From positions 1 through 64,000 of the forward strand of contig JAYOIK010000019.1 of NCBI GenBank assembly GCA_038118725.1: 64,000 bases of DNA, given 5' to 3'. Made by a program: the position numbers and the translations under genes. Under the pieces are notes generated by a model, which was given only the letters and a program-made list of their open reading frames with translations, was not told the DNA's origin and made no database searches. Of the stretch, positions 1 through 8,584 are shown in pieces (the stretch's first letter is position 1; every line of letters starts with the position of its first letter). The stretch is from JADHLJ01 sp038118725 (lineage in GTDB: Bacteria; Pseudomonadota; Alphaproteobacteria; Thalassobaculales; Thalassobaculaceae).

Positions 1-442
1 ACCAGGAGCGATCAAACAGCACGATTTCGCCGCCCGCCGGTAGATGCGTGACATAGCGTTGGAAATACCATTGCGATTTCTCGCGCTCGCTCGGGGCGGG
101 TAGCGCGACCATGCGGCAAACCCTCGGGTTGAGCCGCTGGACAATCCGCTTGATCACGCCGCCCTTGCCAGCCGCGTCGCGTCCCTCGAACAGGATCACG
201 ATTTTCTGGTTCGTGTGGATAACCCAGTCCTGGAGTTTGACCAACTCCGTTTGCAAATGCAGGAGCGACTTCAGATAAGATCGCCGATTAAGAGTCTCTA
301 CCGGCGAGCCATCTATATTTTTCATCGACGACCGCGCGCTTCGCTGATCGTCGATTTCCATCTCTAATTCCTCGAGCAACGTGTCCTCGATATCGGCATC
401 GACCCAGGTCATTATGTCGAGTGGTAGATGTTTCTCCGGCAC
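1..442 (-). CDS. ppk2: Polyphosphate kinase 2 family protein (N-terminal part)
   Basis: The gene runs off the left edge, so only about the first 147 residues are present. PPK2 enzymes move phosphate between polyphosphate and nucleotides. The translation carries the Walker A-like stretch ILFEGRDAAGKGGVIKRI (about residues 80-97), then QWYFQRYVTHLPAGGEIVLF and DRSW at the edge, all typical of PPK2 class I. I chose the GTG at 442 because GGAGAG lies six bases upstream; the in-frame ATG at 412 has no comparable ribosome site. The C-terminal half, with the Walker B and lid regions, is outside the window. The family call is firm; the preferred nucleotide cannot be judged. Confidence 0.9.
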   Translation of the reverse strand, partial: MPEKHLPLDIMTWVDADIEDTLLEELEMEIDDQRSARSSMKNIDGSPVETLNRRSYLKSLLHLQTELVKLQDWVIHTNQKIVILFEGRDAAGKGGVIKRIVQRLNPRVCRMVALPAPSEREKSQWYFQRYVTHLPAGGEIVLFDRSW

Positions 443-548
443 GGTAACTCTCCACGTTGTTTGCCCGCCCACACGTCCCCGCCGCGCGGGTCGCGGTCGA
501 TCTCCTGATCTTGAGTCAAACAAAAGATGTTACGGGTACGTTACGGAT

Positions 549-586
549 GGATTTGGTTTCGCGTGTCCTGACGCGAAACCGAATCC
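549..586. repeat. Long hairpin between the PPK2 and hydroxyacid dehydrogenase genes
   Basis: Positions 549-563 and 572-586 can pair over 15 bp with a single G-U pair, around an 8-base loop. A direct repeat of GTTACGG lies just to the left (about 530-546). The hairpin sits downstream of the dehydrogenase stop and upstream of the PPK2 start, both read leftward. No T-tract follows on either strand, so it is not a textbook terminator; it may be a processing site, a rho-dependent end or a regulatory element in the PPK2 leader. Confidence 0.5.
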
Positions 587-634
587 GCCCGCGCGTGGCG
601 GTCGGTTTGTCAGGAGTTTTCCTCCGTGCTGGCG

Positions 635-1579
635 TCAGTTCACCGGTGTCAGGAGCGGCTTGCCCTCGATCATCGCCTTCAGATTGTCGTACAGCACCAT
701 GCCCATGGCGTTGCGGGTGTAGTGGGTACCGCTGGCCATGTGCGGGGTGAGGGTGAGGTTGTCGGTGATCTCCAACAGGGCCGGCGGAATATTCGGCTCG
801 TCGGGGTAGACATCGATCACCGCGTAGCCGAGCCGTCCGTCCACAAGACAGCGAGCGAGTGCGTCGTTGTCGACCACGGTGCCGCGCGCGACATTCACCA
901 GCAGACCATCCGGGCCAAGCGCCTCGATCACCGCTTCACTAATCAGGCCGCGGGTCGCGTCGCCGCCGGGGATGATCGCGATCAGGATGTCCACATCGCG
1001 GGCCATCGCCACGAGGTCGCCGTAATAGCGATACGGAACATCGGTTCGCTCGGTGCGTTGGTGATAGGAGATGTCCATCTTGAAGGCCTTGCAGCGGTCG
1101 GCGATCTCCATGCCGATCCGGCCCATGCCGAGGATCCCGACCTTGGTGGAATGCACATTCAAGGTATAGGGATAATCCCCCTCGATCGGCCAGCGTCCGG
1201 CCCGGGCGTAGCGGTCGGCCTGCACCAGATGGCGCCGGCCGCCGAGCGTCATCGCCATCGCCATGTCGGCGACACAATCGTTCAGCACCGCCGGCGTGTT
1301 GACCACCTTCACACCGCGCCGGGTTGCCTCGGCAACGTCGACCCCGTCATAGCCGACACCGAAATTCAGCACCAGTTTCAGGTCAGGCACCGCATCCATG
1401 AGCGAGGCCGGGCAGTAATGCATTGTCCCGATCACGGAACATTTCGGCCCGATCTCGGTAAGGAACGTCGCCTCATCCTCCGCCTCGTAAAGATGATGGG
1501 TAACGGCAAGCTCATCCAAGCGCCGCATCGCCGGCTCGTACCAGGCGGAATGAATCAGAACATGGGGTTTTTCGGTCAC
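635..1579 (-). CDS. D-2-hydroxyacid dehydrogenase (glyoxylate/hydroxypyruvate reductase type)
   Basis: A 314-residue NAD(P)-dependent D-isomer-specific 2-hydroxyacid dehydrogenase. The Rossmann motif GILGMGRIG is at residues 148-156, and the three catalytic residues of the family are in place: Arg232 (in NVARGT), Glu261 (in YPDEP) and His280 (in TPHMASGT). It likely reduces small 2-oxoacids such as glyoxylate or hydroxypyruvate in the cytosol; the exact substrate cannot be told. The start is GTG, overlapping the stop of the upstream DUF924 gene as GTGA, so the two are translationally coupled. Confidence 0.88.
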   Translation of the reverse strand: MTEKPHVLIHSAWYEPAMRRLDELAVTHHLYEAEDEATFLTEIGPKCSVIGTMHYCPASLMDAVPDLKLVLNFGVGYDGVDVAEATRRGVKVVNTPAVLNDCVADMAMAMTLGGRRHLVQADRYARAGRWPIEGDYPYTLNVHSTKVGILGMGRIGMEIADRCKAFKMDISYHQRTERTDVPYRYYGDLVAMARDVDILIAIIPGGDATRGLISEAVIEALGPDGLLVNVARGTVVDNDALARCLVDGRLGYAVIDVYPDEPNIPPALLEITDNLTLTPHMASGTHYTRNAMGMVLYDNLKAMIEGKPLLTPVN

Positions 1580-2166
1580 GGTGTCGCCTTTTCAATATGG
1601 AGCTTGGAATTCGTCTCGTAGAAGCAAAAGGAAGAGCCTGGCTGTTTCAGGAACTCGACTTCCTCGGCGGTGCTCTCGCGGCCGAGGATTTCGTTGCGGT
1701 GCGGGAAGCGCCCGAAGCGCTCGACAATCACCAGGTGATTTTTGGCGTATTCAAGATTTTTCTTGTCGTCGAGGGTATCCATCAACGCCATGCAAGTGTA
1801 CTGATCCTCCAACTCCTCGCTATGTTCTAATGGTAGGAACAGAAAACGCTGTTGGTCCTGGGGCAAGCTCTTGTAACCGCCATCGGCGACCGCTCGCTTG
1901 GCGATGGCCAGCACCTTGGGGTCGGATTCATACATCCGCGCGGTATCGCGAAACATGTTGCGGGAGAACTGGTCCAGCAAAATTACCAGGGCGAGACAGG
2001 AGCTTGGCTCCGCCTCCCAATGGTCCAACGCGCCGCTCGCCGCGGCCGTATAGGTTTCTCCGAAGCGCTCGCGTATGAGGGCGTCGAACGCGGGGTCTTT
2101 CTTGAACTGTTGCTCGGGTTCGATCTCCTCGAACCAGAACCGCAAAACCTCTTCCGCCGTCGCCAT
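1576..2166 (-). CDS. DUF924 family protein
   Basis: A 196-residue protein matching DUF924 along its length, with the family hallmarks VLRFWFEE near the start, LALVILLDQFSRNMFR in the middle and RFGRFPHRN near the end. The fold is all-helical and TPR-like; no biochemical role is established for the family. GGAGGT lies seven bases before the ATG at 2166. It is the first gene of a coupled pair with the hydroxyacid dehydrogenase, which suggests a shared transcript but does not define a function. Confidence 0.88.
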   Translation of the reverse strand: MATAEEVLRFWFEEIEPEQQFKKDPAFDALIRERFGETYTAAASGALDHWEAEPSSCLALVILLDQFSRNMFRDTARMYESDPKVLAIAKRAVADGGYKSLPQDQQRFLFLPLEHSEELEDQYTCMALMDTLDDKKNLEYAKNHLVIVERFGRFPHRNEILGRESTAEEVEFLKQPGSSFCFYETNSKLHIEKATP

Positions 2167-2386
2167 GCATGCACCTCCAGATATCCTCGCGGCGAAGATA
2201 TCCTAGCCGATTGGGACGGTAAATGCGTGACGGCGGTCCGGATCTCCGGCTGTTTGTGACAAATCCCATGACATGCGCGTGACGAATGCGCGAGGTGGTC
2301 GATTTGCGTTGGCAAACGCATGAATCTTTCCCATCTATTACCCAGGCGCGGTCAGGCGCCGAGGAAGACATCAAAGGGAGGTTCCG

Positions 2387-3010
2387 ATGATTCGCAAGGC
2401 GCTAAAGGTCACGGGGCTTGGCGCGCTGGCGCTTTTAGCGGGTTGCGTGACGGTCAACGAGACCTATACCGGCGTCGCCAACGAGTCCAAACGCGATTTT
2501 CTGAATTATGCTGGCGGCGAGACGCCGGTGTTGGTGCGCGCGGTTAACTCACCCTTCAGCGAAGGCGAACTCAAGACCGCCGCGGTCGCCGCGCGTTTCG
2601 CCAAGGACGCGGTGACCCGCAGCACGGTCGAGTTCACCGAGTTGGACTCCGCGGCCGGACAGCCGCATTTCCGCGTGGTCATGGTCTTTGATCCGGCGAT
2701 CAACGTTTCGGCATATGACGTTTGCAAGGCCGACGCCGCGCCGCCGAAACCCGATCGCGCGCCCGGCGCCATGCGTATCCACAGCGTGTTTTGTTCCAAC
2801 GAGGAACCGCTTGCCGGCACTCTGGTCGAGGGTCCGGCGCCGAAAAACCTCGGCGACCAGAACTACGAGAAGATGGTCCGCATGGCTTTCGAGAACATGT
2901 TCCCGACAAACGATCCGGAAGGTCCGAACGAGCGCCGATACCTTACCTCTCTCCGCGTCGCGCCGACTTTCGGCTTTCGGTTGAACCCGCTTGAGGGGAT
3001 CTTCAATTAG
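2387..3010 (+). CDS. Putative lipoprotein of unknown function
   Basis: A 207-residue protein with a lipoprotein signal: positively charged start, hydrophobic core, then lipobox LLAGC ending at Cys20. The rest has no membrane segment, so it should be anchored to a periplasmic membrane face. I do not recognise the mature domain. GGGAGG lies five bases before the ATG. The last 8 bp overlap the end of the convergent TauE gene, so no room is left for a terminator between them. Confidence 0.75.
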   Translation: MIRKALKVTGLGALALLAGCVTVNETYTGVANESKRDFLNYAGGETPVLVRAVNSPFSEGELKTAAVAARFAKDAVTRSTVEFTELDSAAGQPHFRVVMVFDPAINVSAYDVCKADAAPPKPDRAPGAMRIHSVFCSNEEPLAGTLVEGPAPKNLGDQNYEKMVRMAFENMFPTNDPEGPNERRYLTSLRVAPTFGFRLNPLEGIFN

Positions 3011-3788
3011 GATAGGTCGTCCCGCCCCACAGCTCGAGCGCGGCTAGGGAGATCAAGCGTATCGACAGGATCGTCAGCAGGCCCTTGAACAGATAGCCGA
3101 ACGCCTTTTCCGGGATCCGTTCCAATAGTGCCTTGCCGGTGAAGGTGCCGAGAAAACCGGTGGCGATCATCGCGATCACCAGCGGCAGCCATTCCCAGAA
3201 GGCGAAGCCCAACAGGCCGAAAACCACGATCTTGAGCGCGTGTTGAAGCATCGCGCAGACCGCTTGCATGCTCACCGTGGTCATCCGCCCCAACTTACCG
3301 GGTGGCATGAAGGCCCCGATCAACAGCCCGGTGGCGCCGACAAACATGCTGGCGAAAGTGGTGCCGATCCCGACCGGGATATAAGCGACGTCGCCGATTT
3401 CATGCTTGCTCGGTTTCGGCCCCCAGACGATGTACAACACGAAAAGGCCAAGAATCAGTCGCAGGACGTCGCGAGGCAAGGCGACCACGATCTGAGAGGC
3501 GGCGGCCGCGCCGATTACCGATCCGATCAGGAAGTACTTAAAGATCGACCAGTTGATGTGCTCGCGCAGCATCCAGGCGCGTCCGCCGTTTGATCCGGCT
3601 TGAACCGCCCCATGTACCGGGATGACCGCGAGGGCGGGCATGATCGAGGCCATGGCGACCAGCATCATCACTCCGCCGCCAAGGCCGAAGGTCGCGCTAA
3701 CCGCTGATGTGATGTAGCTGAAAACGATCAAACCGATGGCCTCAACGGGGCCGAGTTCGGCGGGAATGTATTGCAGTAGAAAGTCCAT
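3003..3788 (-). CDS. TauE/SafE (DUF81) family sulfite/anion permease
   Basis: A 261-residue inner-membrane protein with about seven to eight hydrophobic helices and the TauE/SafE features SATFGLGGGVMMLVAM near residues 32-47 and GFLGTFTGKALLERIP toward the C-terminus. Members export sulfite, sulfoacetate or related organosulfur anions, but the substrate varies and no sulfonate genes lie nearby. AAAGG precedes the ATG. The gene stands alone, convergent with the lipoprotein gene and divergent from the RutE-like reductase. Confidence 0.88.
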   Translation of the reverse strand: MDFLLQYIPAELGPVEAIGLIVFSYITSAVSATFGLGGGVMMLVAMASIMPALAVIPVHGAVQAGSNGGRAWMLREHINWSIFKYFLIGSVIGAAAASQIVVALPRDVLRLILGLFVLYIVWGPKPSKHEIGDVAYIPVGIGTTFASMFVGATGLLIGAFMPPGKLGRMTTVSMQAVCAMLQHALKIVVFGLLGFAFWEWLPLVIAMIATGFLGTFTGKALLERIPEKAFGYLFKGLLTILSIRLISLAALELWGGTTYPN

Positions 3789-3921
3789 GTGGACCCTTTC
3801 GACTATTGGGACTCGCTGGACTCCAGACCCATCGAAATCCCGTGACTCGTTCCCGCCGGCCCTTTAAAGCTCGAGGCGGATTTTACTGGCCCCTCGGGGG
3901 CGATGCCAAGGGGAAGGTAGG

Positions 3922-4557
3922 ATGAGCGACGTCACTGGCTCGGGACGAACCGACGCGAATATCGCCATGTCCGGCATGCTTGACGCGAGCGGCCGGGATC
4001 TGTTGTTCGAACAAGCGCGCACCCACAACGTTTGGACCGATCGTCCCGTGGATGACGGGTTGCTCGCGCAAGTTCACGACCTGATGAAGATGGCCCCCAC
4101 CAGCATGAATATGTGCCCGGCGCGCATTGTCTTCGTCAAGACCGACGCGGCGAAGGAGCGGCTTAGACCGGCTCTTGTTTCCGGCAATGTCGAGAAAACC
4201 ATGACCGCTCCGGTTACCGCGATCATCGGTCATGATCTGGCCGCGTGGGAGCATTTGCCGCGTCTGTTTCCGTACAAGGACATGCGAGGGATGTTCCGAG
4301 AGAACCCCGAGATGGCTACCGAAGCGGCGTTCCGGAACGGTTCCATGCAGGGCGGATACTTTATTCTCGCGGCCCGGGCGCTTGGCTTGGATTGCGGGCC
4401 GATGTCGGGATTTGACAACGCGGCGGTGGACCGGGAATTTTTCGCGGATACCTCCGTGCGCTCGAACTTTCTTTGCAATCTCGGATATGGAAAACGCGAT
4501 GGGACGTATAAACGGGCCCCGAGATTCGAGTTCGCCGAGGTATGTAAGATTCTTTGA
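3922..4557 (+). CDS. rutE: Malonic semialdehyde reductase (RutE/HadB-type nitroreductase)
   Basis: A 211-residue flavin-dependent nitroreductase-like protein. The sequence follows the RutE subfamily, with ARTHNVWTDRPVDDGLL near the start, MAPTSMNMCPARIVF for FMN binding and GLDCGPMSGFD in the second half. RutE reduces malonic semialdehyde to 3-hydroxypropionate at the end of the Rut pyrimidine pathway. No other rut genes are present here, so a broader aldehyde or nitro-compound role is possible. The ATG at 3922 has GGAAGGTAGG just upstream; Met19 is a less likely alternative start. Confidence 0.82.
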   Translation: MSDVTGSGRTDANIAMSGMLDASGRDLLFEQARTHNVWTDRPVDDGLLAQVHDLMKMAPTSMNMCPARIVFVKTDAAKERLRPALVSGNVEKTMTAPVTAIIGHDLAAWEHLPRLFPYKDMRGMFRENPEMATEAAFRNGSMQGGYFILAARALGLDCGPMSGFDNAAVDREFFADTSVRSNFLCNLGYGKRDGTYKRAPRFEFAEVCKIL

Positions 4558-4732
4558 CGGTTGGCGGACGCCTTTAAGAATCAAAAAGCTGACATAATTA
4601 TATCCGAAACTTTGCAACGTCGGCGACCTGGTAGGGAAATGCGGGCGCAATGGTACGGGATAGCCCCACGGTTGTGTTTGTGCTTGGAGTGGTTCAGGGG
4701 GCGGATGGGGGCTCCGAACATCGGAGGGACGG

Positions 4733-7700
4733 TTGAAAAAGATCCTTGGATTCCTGATCGGACTGATCGTTGTCGCCGTTATAGCGGTGCTGATCGTTCC
4801 TGGTTTTGTCGATTGGAACGCGTACAAGCCGGAAATCACCGCGGCGGTCGAAGAGAAATCCGGACGCAAGCTTTCCATCGACGGGGCGATCGAGCTCCAG
4901 ATCCTTCCCTCGCCGAGATTGTCGGTCGCGCGTGTTCGCCTGGCGAACCAGGACGGGGCCAGCGATCCCGATATGATCAGTCTGGACTCTCTACAGGTTC
5001 ATGTCGCGCTCGGACCGTTGATGAGCGGCGAGATCAAGATTTCCTCGGTTACCTTGATCCGTCCGGTGATTTCGTTGGAGCGTCGCGCCGATGGCGGTGC
5101 CAATTGGGAGTTCCCGAACCTGACCGGTGGTTCGAGCGCCGCCGGCGCCGCCGCGCCTAAATCCGCCTCCCAAACAGGCGCGAACGTGGATATTCGTTTG
5201 GATAGCGCCGAGATTATCGATGCCAGCGTGATTTTTCGGGACGCGGTCAGCGGCAAGACACACCGGATCGAGGATCTCGACGCGACCATCGCCGCGACAT
5301 CGCTAAGCGGTCCGTTTTCCGCTAGCGGTGGGCTGGTCTATCAAGGGCTGAAGACGCGCTTTGATGCTTCTCTCGGTCGGATTGACGCGGGGCGGGCAGC
5401 CCCCCTGAAACTGACGCTGGCGCTTCCCGAAATCGCTGGTGACGTGTCATTCGAGGGGACGGTTGACGGCGACGCGGGCCCGTCATTGAGAGGCAAGGTC
5501 GCCGCGACGGTCGGGGATCTGAGCGCGGCGTCGGGGGCTATCGGGAAGGCTCTGGGTATTCCGTCGACTCTCCCGCCGGTATTGGCGAAACCCTTCAATC
5601 TAGCCGCGACGATTTCGGGCAATCCCGCGCGTTTCGAGGTATCCGATCTTGCGATTGATCTGGCGGACGCGCGTGTTCAAGGCGCCGTCACGGGTGACCT
5701 ATCCGCGAAACCCGCCATTGATATCGGCTTGACGCTGGGGCGGATCGATCTCGACAAGTTCGGCGTGTTCGCGGGATCCGCGTCGCAAACATCGACAACT
5801 CCGTCTGCTCAAGGTACCGCGTCGGCGCCTGCTGAACAGAGTGAATTCACGCTCCCACAAGACGTGCGGATAAAGGTGGTGGTCACCGCCGATGCCGTCG
5901 ATTACGGCGGGCGAACGGTCCGGCGAATTCGTCTCGAAGGCCTTTTGGATCAAGGGGCGATTGCCGTCGATGTCCTGACCGCCCAGCTACCGGGCGGCAC
6001 CAACGCGACCGTTACCGGCACCGTATACGCCGACGGAGGCGTGCCCAGATTTGTCGGGCGCGGGGATGTGGTGTCCGACAATCTGCGCGCGGCGCTCGCA
6101 TGGATGAAGGTGCCCTTGGACGGGGTCGCCGCCGACCGGTTGCGGAAAGGGGTTTTTGGCGCTGACATCGACGCCTCGCCCAAGCAGGTTGAGCTGTCCA
6201 ACTGGACGGTGGACATTGACAATACGAGGATTAGCGGTGGGCTGTCCCTGGTGCCGCGGGATAGACCCGCCTTCGGGTTGAGTTTGGTGGTCGACAAGGT
6301 GAACCTTGACGCCTACTTGCCGAAAGACGATCCCGCCGGGGCGAAAACAGCGCCGGTTGCCCAAACCGGCGCGCAAGGCGTGCCCGCGCCCGATATGGGC
6401 GCCGAAGTGACGGCGCTGCTGGCGTCTTTCGACGCGAATCTACTCATCAAGGTCGGAGAAGCACGATACCGCAATACCGTGTTTCGCGGCGCGGCGTTGG
6501 ATGCAACGATTCAATCCGGCGAGATCGTGATACGCGATTTGTCGATAATGGATGTCGCCGGCGCGGGGCTCAAGGTGACGGGAAAACTCGCGGGAACCGT
6601 CGCGGCGCCGAGCACGGATATCGATGTCAGCATTTCAGCCAAATCCGCGGCCTCGCTTGCCCGTCTGGCCGGATTTGAGGTTGATGATGCCGTCCAAAAG
6701 CTGGGCGGGTTCAGACTGAAATCCAAGATATTGGGCTCTCCGGCATCTCTCACATTGGATGCCGTGCTGGATGTAGTCGATGGCCGATTGGAGGCAAAGG
6801 GCGTGGTGCAACCGCTGGCGTCGCCCATCGGTTTGGATCTCGCGGTTAAGCTCAATCATCCCCGTGTCGAGGATTTGTTGGCGTTGGCCGGCGCCGGCCA
6901 ATCCTCCCGGGAACTAAAGCTTGGCTCTGGAACAGTGACCGCCTCGATCCTGACAACGGCCGACAGGAATATTGAAATGGACGCGACAATGAATGTTGCC
7001 GCCAGTCGCGTTTCCATTAAGGGGCAACTCAAGGCTTTCACGGAGAAGCCCGAGGTCCGGGCTCGTGTATCAGTTGATCATCCGGATATTGTTAAGCTGA
7101 TCCGCGTTGGCGCCCCGACCTTCAAGCCAGCGCGCCGGGACCTCGGTCCCCTCGCACTAAGTTTCGATCTCGTGGGGGATGCCGGGCAACTGACCGTCTC
7201 GGATCTTTCGGTGCGGGCGGGGCCCGCAAAGCTGATTGGAAATGGCGGCGCGCGGTTGGACGCGGATCGCCCCACGTTCTCGATCGCTTTGACCTCGGAT
7301 CACCTTGCCGTCGACCCATGGCTTGCCGCCGATGCCGCGAAACCCAAGGGAGCGGTCGTCGCGGTCCCAGTGTCTTCCGGCGACCGGGAGTGGTCGCGCG
7401 AGCGTTTCGATTTAGGGGCGTTACGTGCCTTCGACGCCGATGTCGATGTCAAAGCCAGTAAAGTCACCTACTCCGCCTATGTCATTGATGGTTTTGCACT
7501 CAAGGCGGCGCTCGCGGGGGGGCGGTTGACCGTGAGCCAGTTCGGCGGTGGGCTGTTCGGCGGCCATGTCGCGGGCTCTGGCCGGCTGGATGCGCTCGCT
7601 GTTCCAGCGGCGGAAATGGCGCTCAAGATCGACAACGCCGACATCCGTGCGGCGGCCCTGGCCGTCGCGAATAAAGGCCAGGTAAGTGGAATTCTCGACT

Positions 7701-8332
7701 ACGAAACCAGCCTCTCAACGCGCGGGGTATCCGAGTACGACATGATCTCCACTCTTAACGGCGGTGGGAAGATACGGATGCATGATGGATCGGTGAAGGG
7801 GATCGATCTGCCGGCGGTCAGCGATCAGTTGAAACAACTCGACGGCGCCTTGGACTTTCTGAAACTGGCTAAACGGGCGATGAATGGGGGCGCGACCCCG
7901 ATCGACGAGTTGACGGGAACCTATACGATAACCGACGGTATTTTGCGCTCGGATGACCTAGCGCTTAAGTCGAAAACGGCAACCGGAAAGACGACAGTGA
8001 CCGTAAACTTGCCGGTTCAGGAGTTGGATGCGTCGTCTCGTTTCTGGCTCGCCGAGCATCCGAATTCGCCGCCGATTGGTGTTCGTCATGTCGGCCCGCT
8101 CGCCAATCCGCGCACGGTCTTGGATATCGAGAAACTTCAAGCCTATGTTTTGCAGCGGGTGGTTCAGCGCGGGATCTTGCGACAGTTTGGCGGCAAGACA
8201 CCACAAGCCGCGCCGTCCGTCCCGGTAACCGAAGGCGAACTAGCCAAGCCCGAGGTCGCTCCCATTCCATCATTGGAGGACCTCAAGCCGCGTGATGCCC
8301 TGAAGGGTATTCTCAAGGGTTTGCTGAAATAG
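4733..8332 (+). CDS. AsmA family protein
   Basis: A 1199-residue AsmA-type protein, now viewed as part of the bridge-like lipid-transfer superfamily that supports outer-membrane assembly. One N-terminal transmembrane helix (about residues 4-24) anchors it, followed by FVDWNAYKPEI, the usual AsmA opening, and a long beta-rich periplasmic body. The C-terminal part, with DGSVKGIDLP and LTGTYTITDGIL, matches the AsmA-like C-terminal domain. The start is TTG (TTGAAAAAG) with GGAGG seven bases upstream. It appears monocistronic. Cargo and partner cannot be inferred. Confidence 0.92.
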   Translation: MKKILGFLIGLIVVAVIAVLIVPGFVDWNAYKPEITAAVEEKSGRKLSIDGAIELQILPSPRLSVARVRLANQDGASDPDMISLDSLQVHVALGPLMSGEIKISSVTLIRPVISLERRADGGANWEFPNLTGGSSAAGAAAPKSASQTGANVDIRLDSAEIIDASVIFRDAVSGKTHRIEDLDATIAATSLSGPFSASGGLVYQGLKTRFDASLGRIDAGRAAPLKLTLALPEIAGDVSFEGTVDGDAGPSLRGKVAATVGDLSAASGAIGKALGIPSTLPPVLAKPFNLAATISGNPARFEVSDLAIDLADARVQGAVTGDLSAKPAIDIGLTLGRIDLDKFGVFAGSASQTSTTPSAQGTASAPAEQSEFTLPQDVRIKVVVTADAVDYGGRTVRRIRLEGLLDQGAIAVDVLTAQLPGGTNATVTGTVYADGGVPRFVGRGDVVSDNLRAALAWMKVPLDGVAADRLRKGVFGADIDASPKQVELSNWTVDIDNTRISGGLSLVPRDRPAFGLSLVVDKVNLDAYLPKDDPAGAKTAPVAQTGAQGVPAPDMGAEVTALLASFDANLLIKVGEARYRNTVFRGAALDATIQSGEIVIRDLSIMDVAGAGLKVTGKLAGTVAAPSTDIDVSISAKSAASLARLAGFEVDDAVQKLGGFRLKSKILGSPASLTLDAVLDVVDGRLEAKGVVQPLASPIGLDLAVKLNHPRVEDLLALAGAGQSSRELKLGSGTVTASILTTADRNIEMDATMNVAASRVSIKGQLKAFTEKPEVRARVSVDHPDIVKLIRVGAPTFKPARRDLGPLALSFDLVGDAGQLTVSDLSVRAGPAKLIGNGGARLDADRPTFSIALTSDHLAVDPWLAADAAKPKGAVVAVPVSSGDREWSRERFDLGALRAFDADVDVKASKVTYSAYVIDGFALKAALAGGRLTVSQFGGGLFGGHVAGSGRLDALAVPAAEMALKIDNADIRAAALAVANKGQVSGILDYETSLSTRGVSEYDMISTLNGGGKIRMHDGSVKGIDLPAVSDQLKQLDGALDFLKLAKRAMNGGATPIDELTGTYTITDGILRSDDLALKSKTATGKTTVTVNLPVQELDASSRFWLAEHPNSPPIGVRHVGPLANPRTVLDIEKLQAYVLQRVVQRGILRQFGGKTPQAAPSVPVTEGELAKPEVAPIPSLEDLKPRDALKGILKGLLK

Positions 8333-8362
8333 GAATGCGGCTAAACTCGATAGCCTGATAGA

Positions 8363-8584
8363 TCACGCTTGCTTGACGATCTCGCGCAGAACGTAAACGC
8401 GGATCGCGCTGGACAGGTTGCCGGTACGCTCCCTGTCGAGCTCCGTGATCAGTGCGTTCATCGACATACCCTGCTTGCCGGAAAGCGTTTTCAGGGCGAT
8501 CCAAAACTCTTCCTCGAGTGATACGCTGGTGGCGTGTCCCGAGATCCGCACGGAGCGTTTGCGCAGGCGTGTACCATCGCTCAT
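8363..8584 (-). CDS. Ribbon-helix-helix domain protein (RHH_4 type)
   Basis: A 73-residue small protein, read as MSDGTRLRKRSVRISGHATS then SLEEEFWIALKTLSGKQGMS, matching the ribbon-helix-helix family common in alphaproteobacteria. The short beta strand RKRSVRISGHATSVSL would contact DNA. I place the start at 8584 because its ATG overlaps the stop of the RNA methyltransferase gene as ATGA; a longer reading to 8635 would run into that gene. A relative lies at 59978-60343. Likely a transcription factor, target unknown. Confidence 0.82.
   Translation of the reverse strand: MSDGTRLRKRSVRISGHATSVSLEEEFWIALKTLSGKQGMSMNALITELDRERTGNLSSAIRVYVLREIVKQA

Noticed and set aside
626..1621. A 331-codon plus-strand ORF
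   Set aside because: It is the antisense shadow of the hydroxyacid dehydrogenase, whose motifs are complete on the minus strand.
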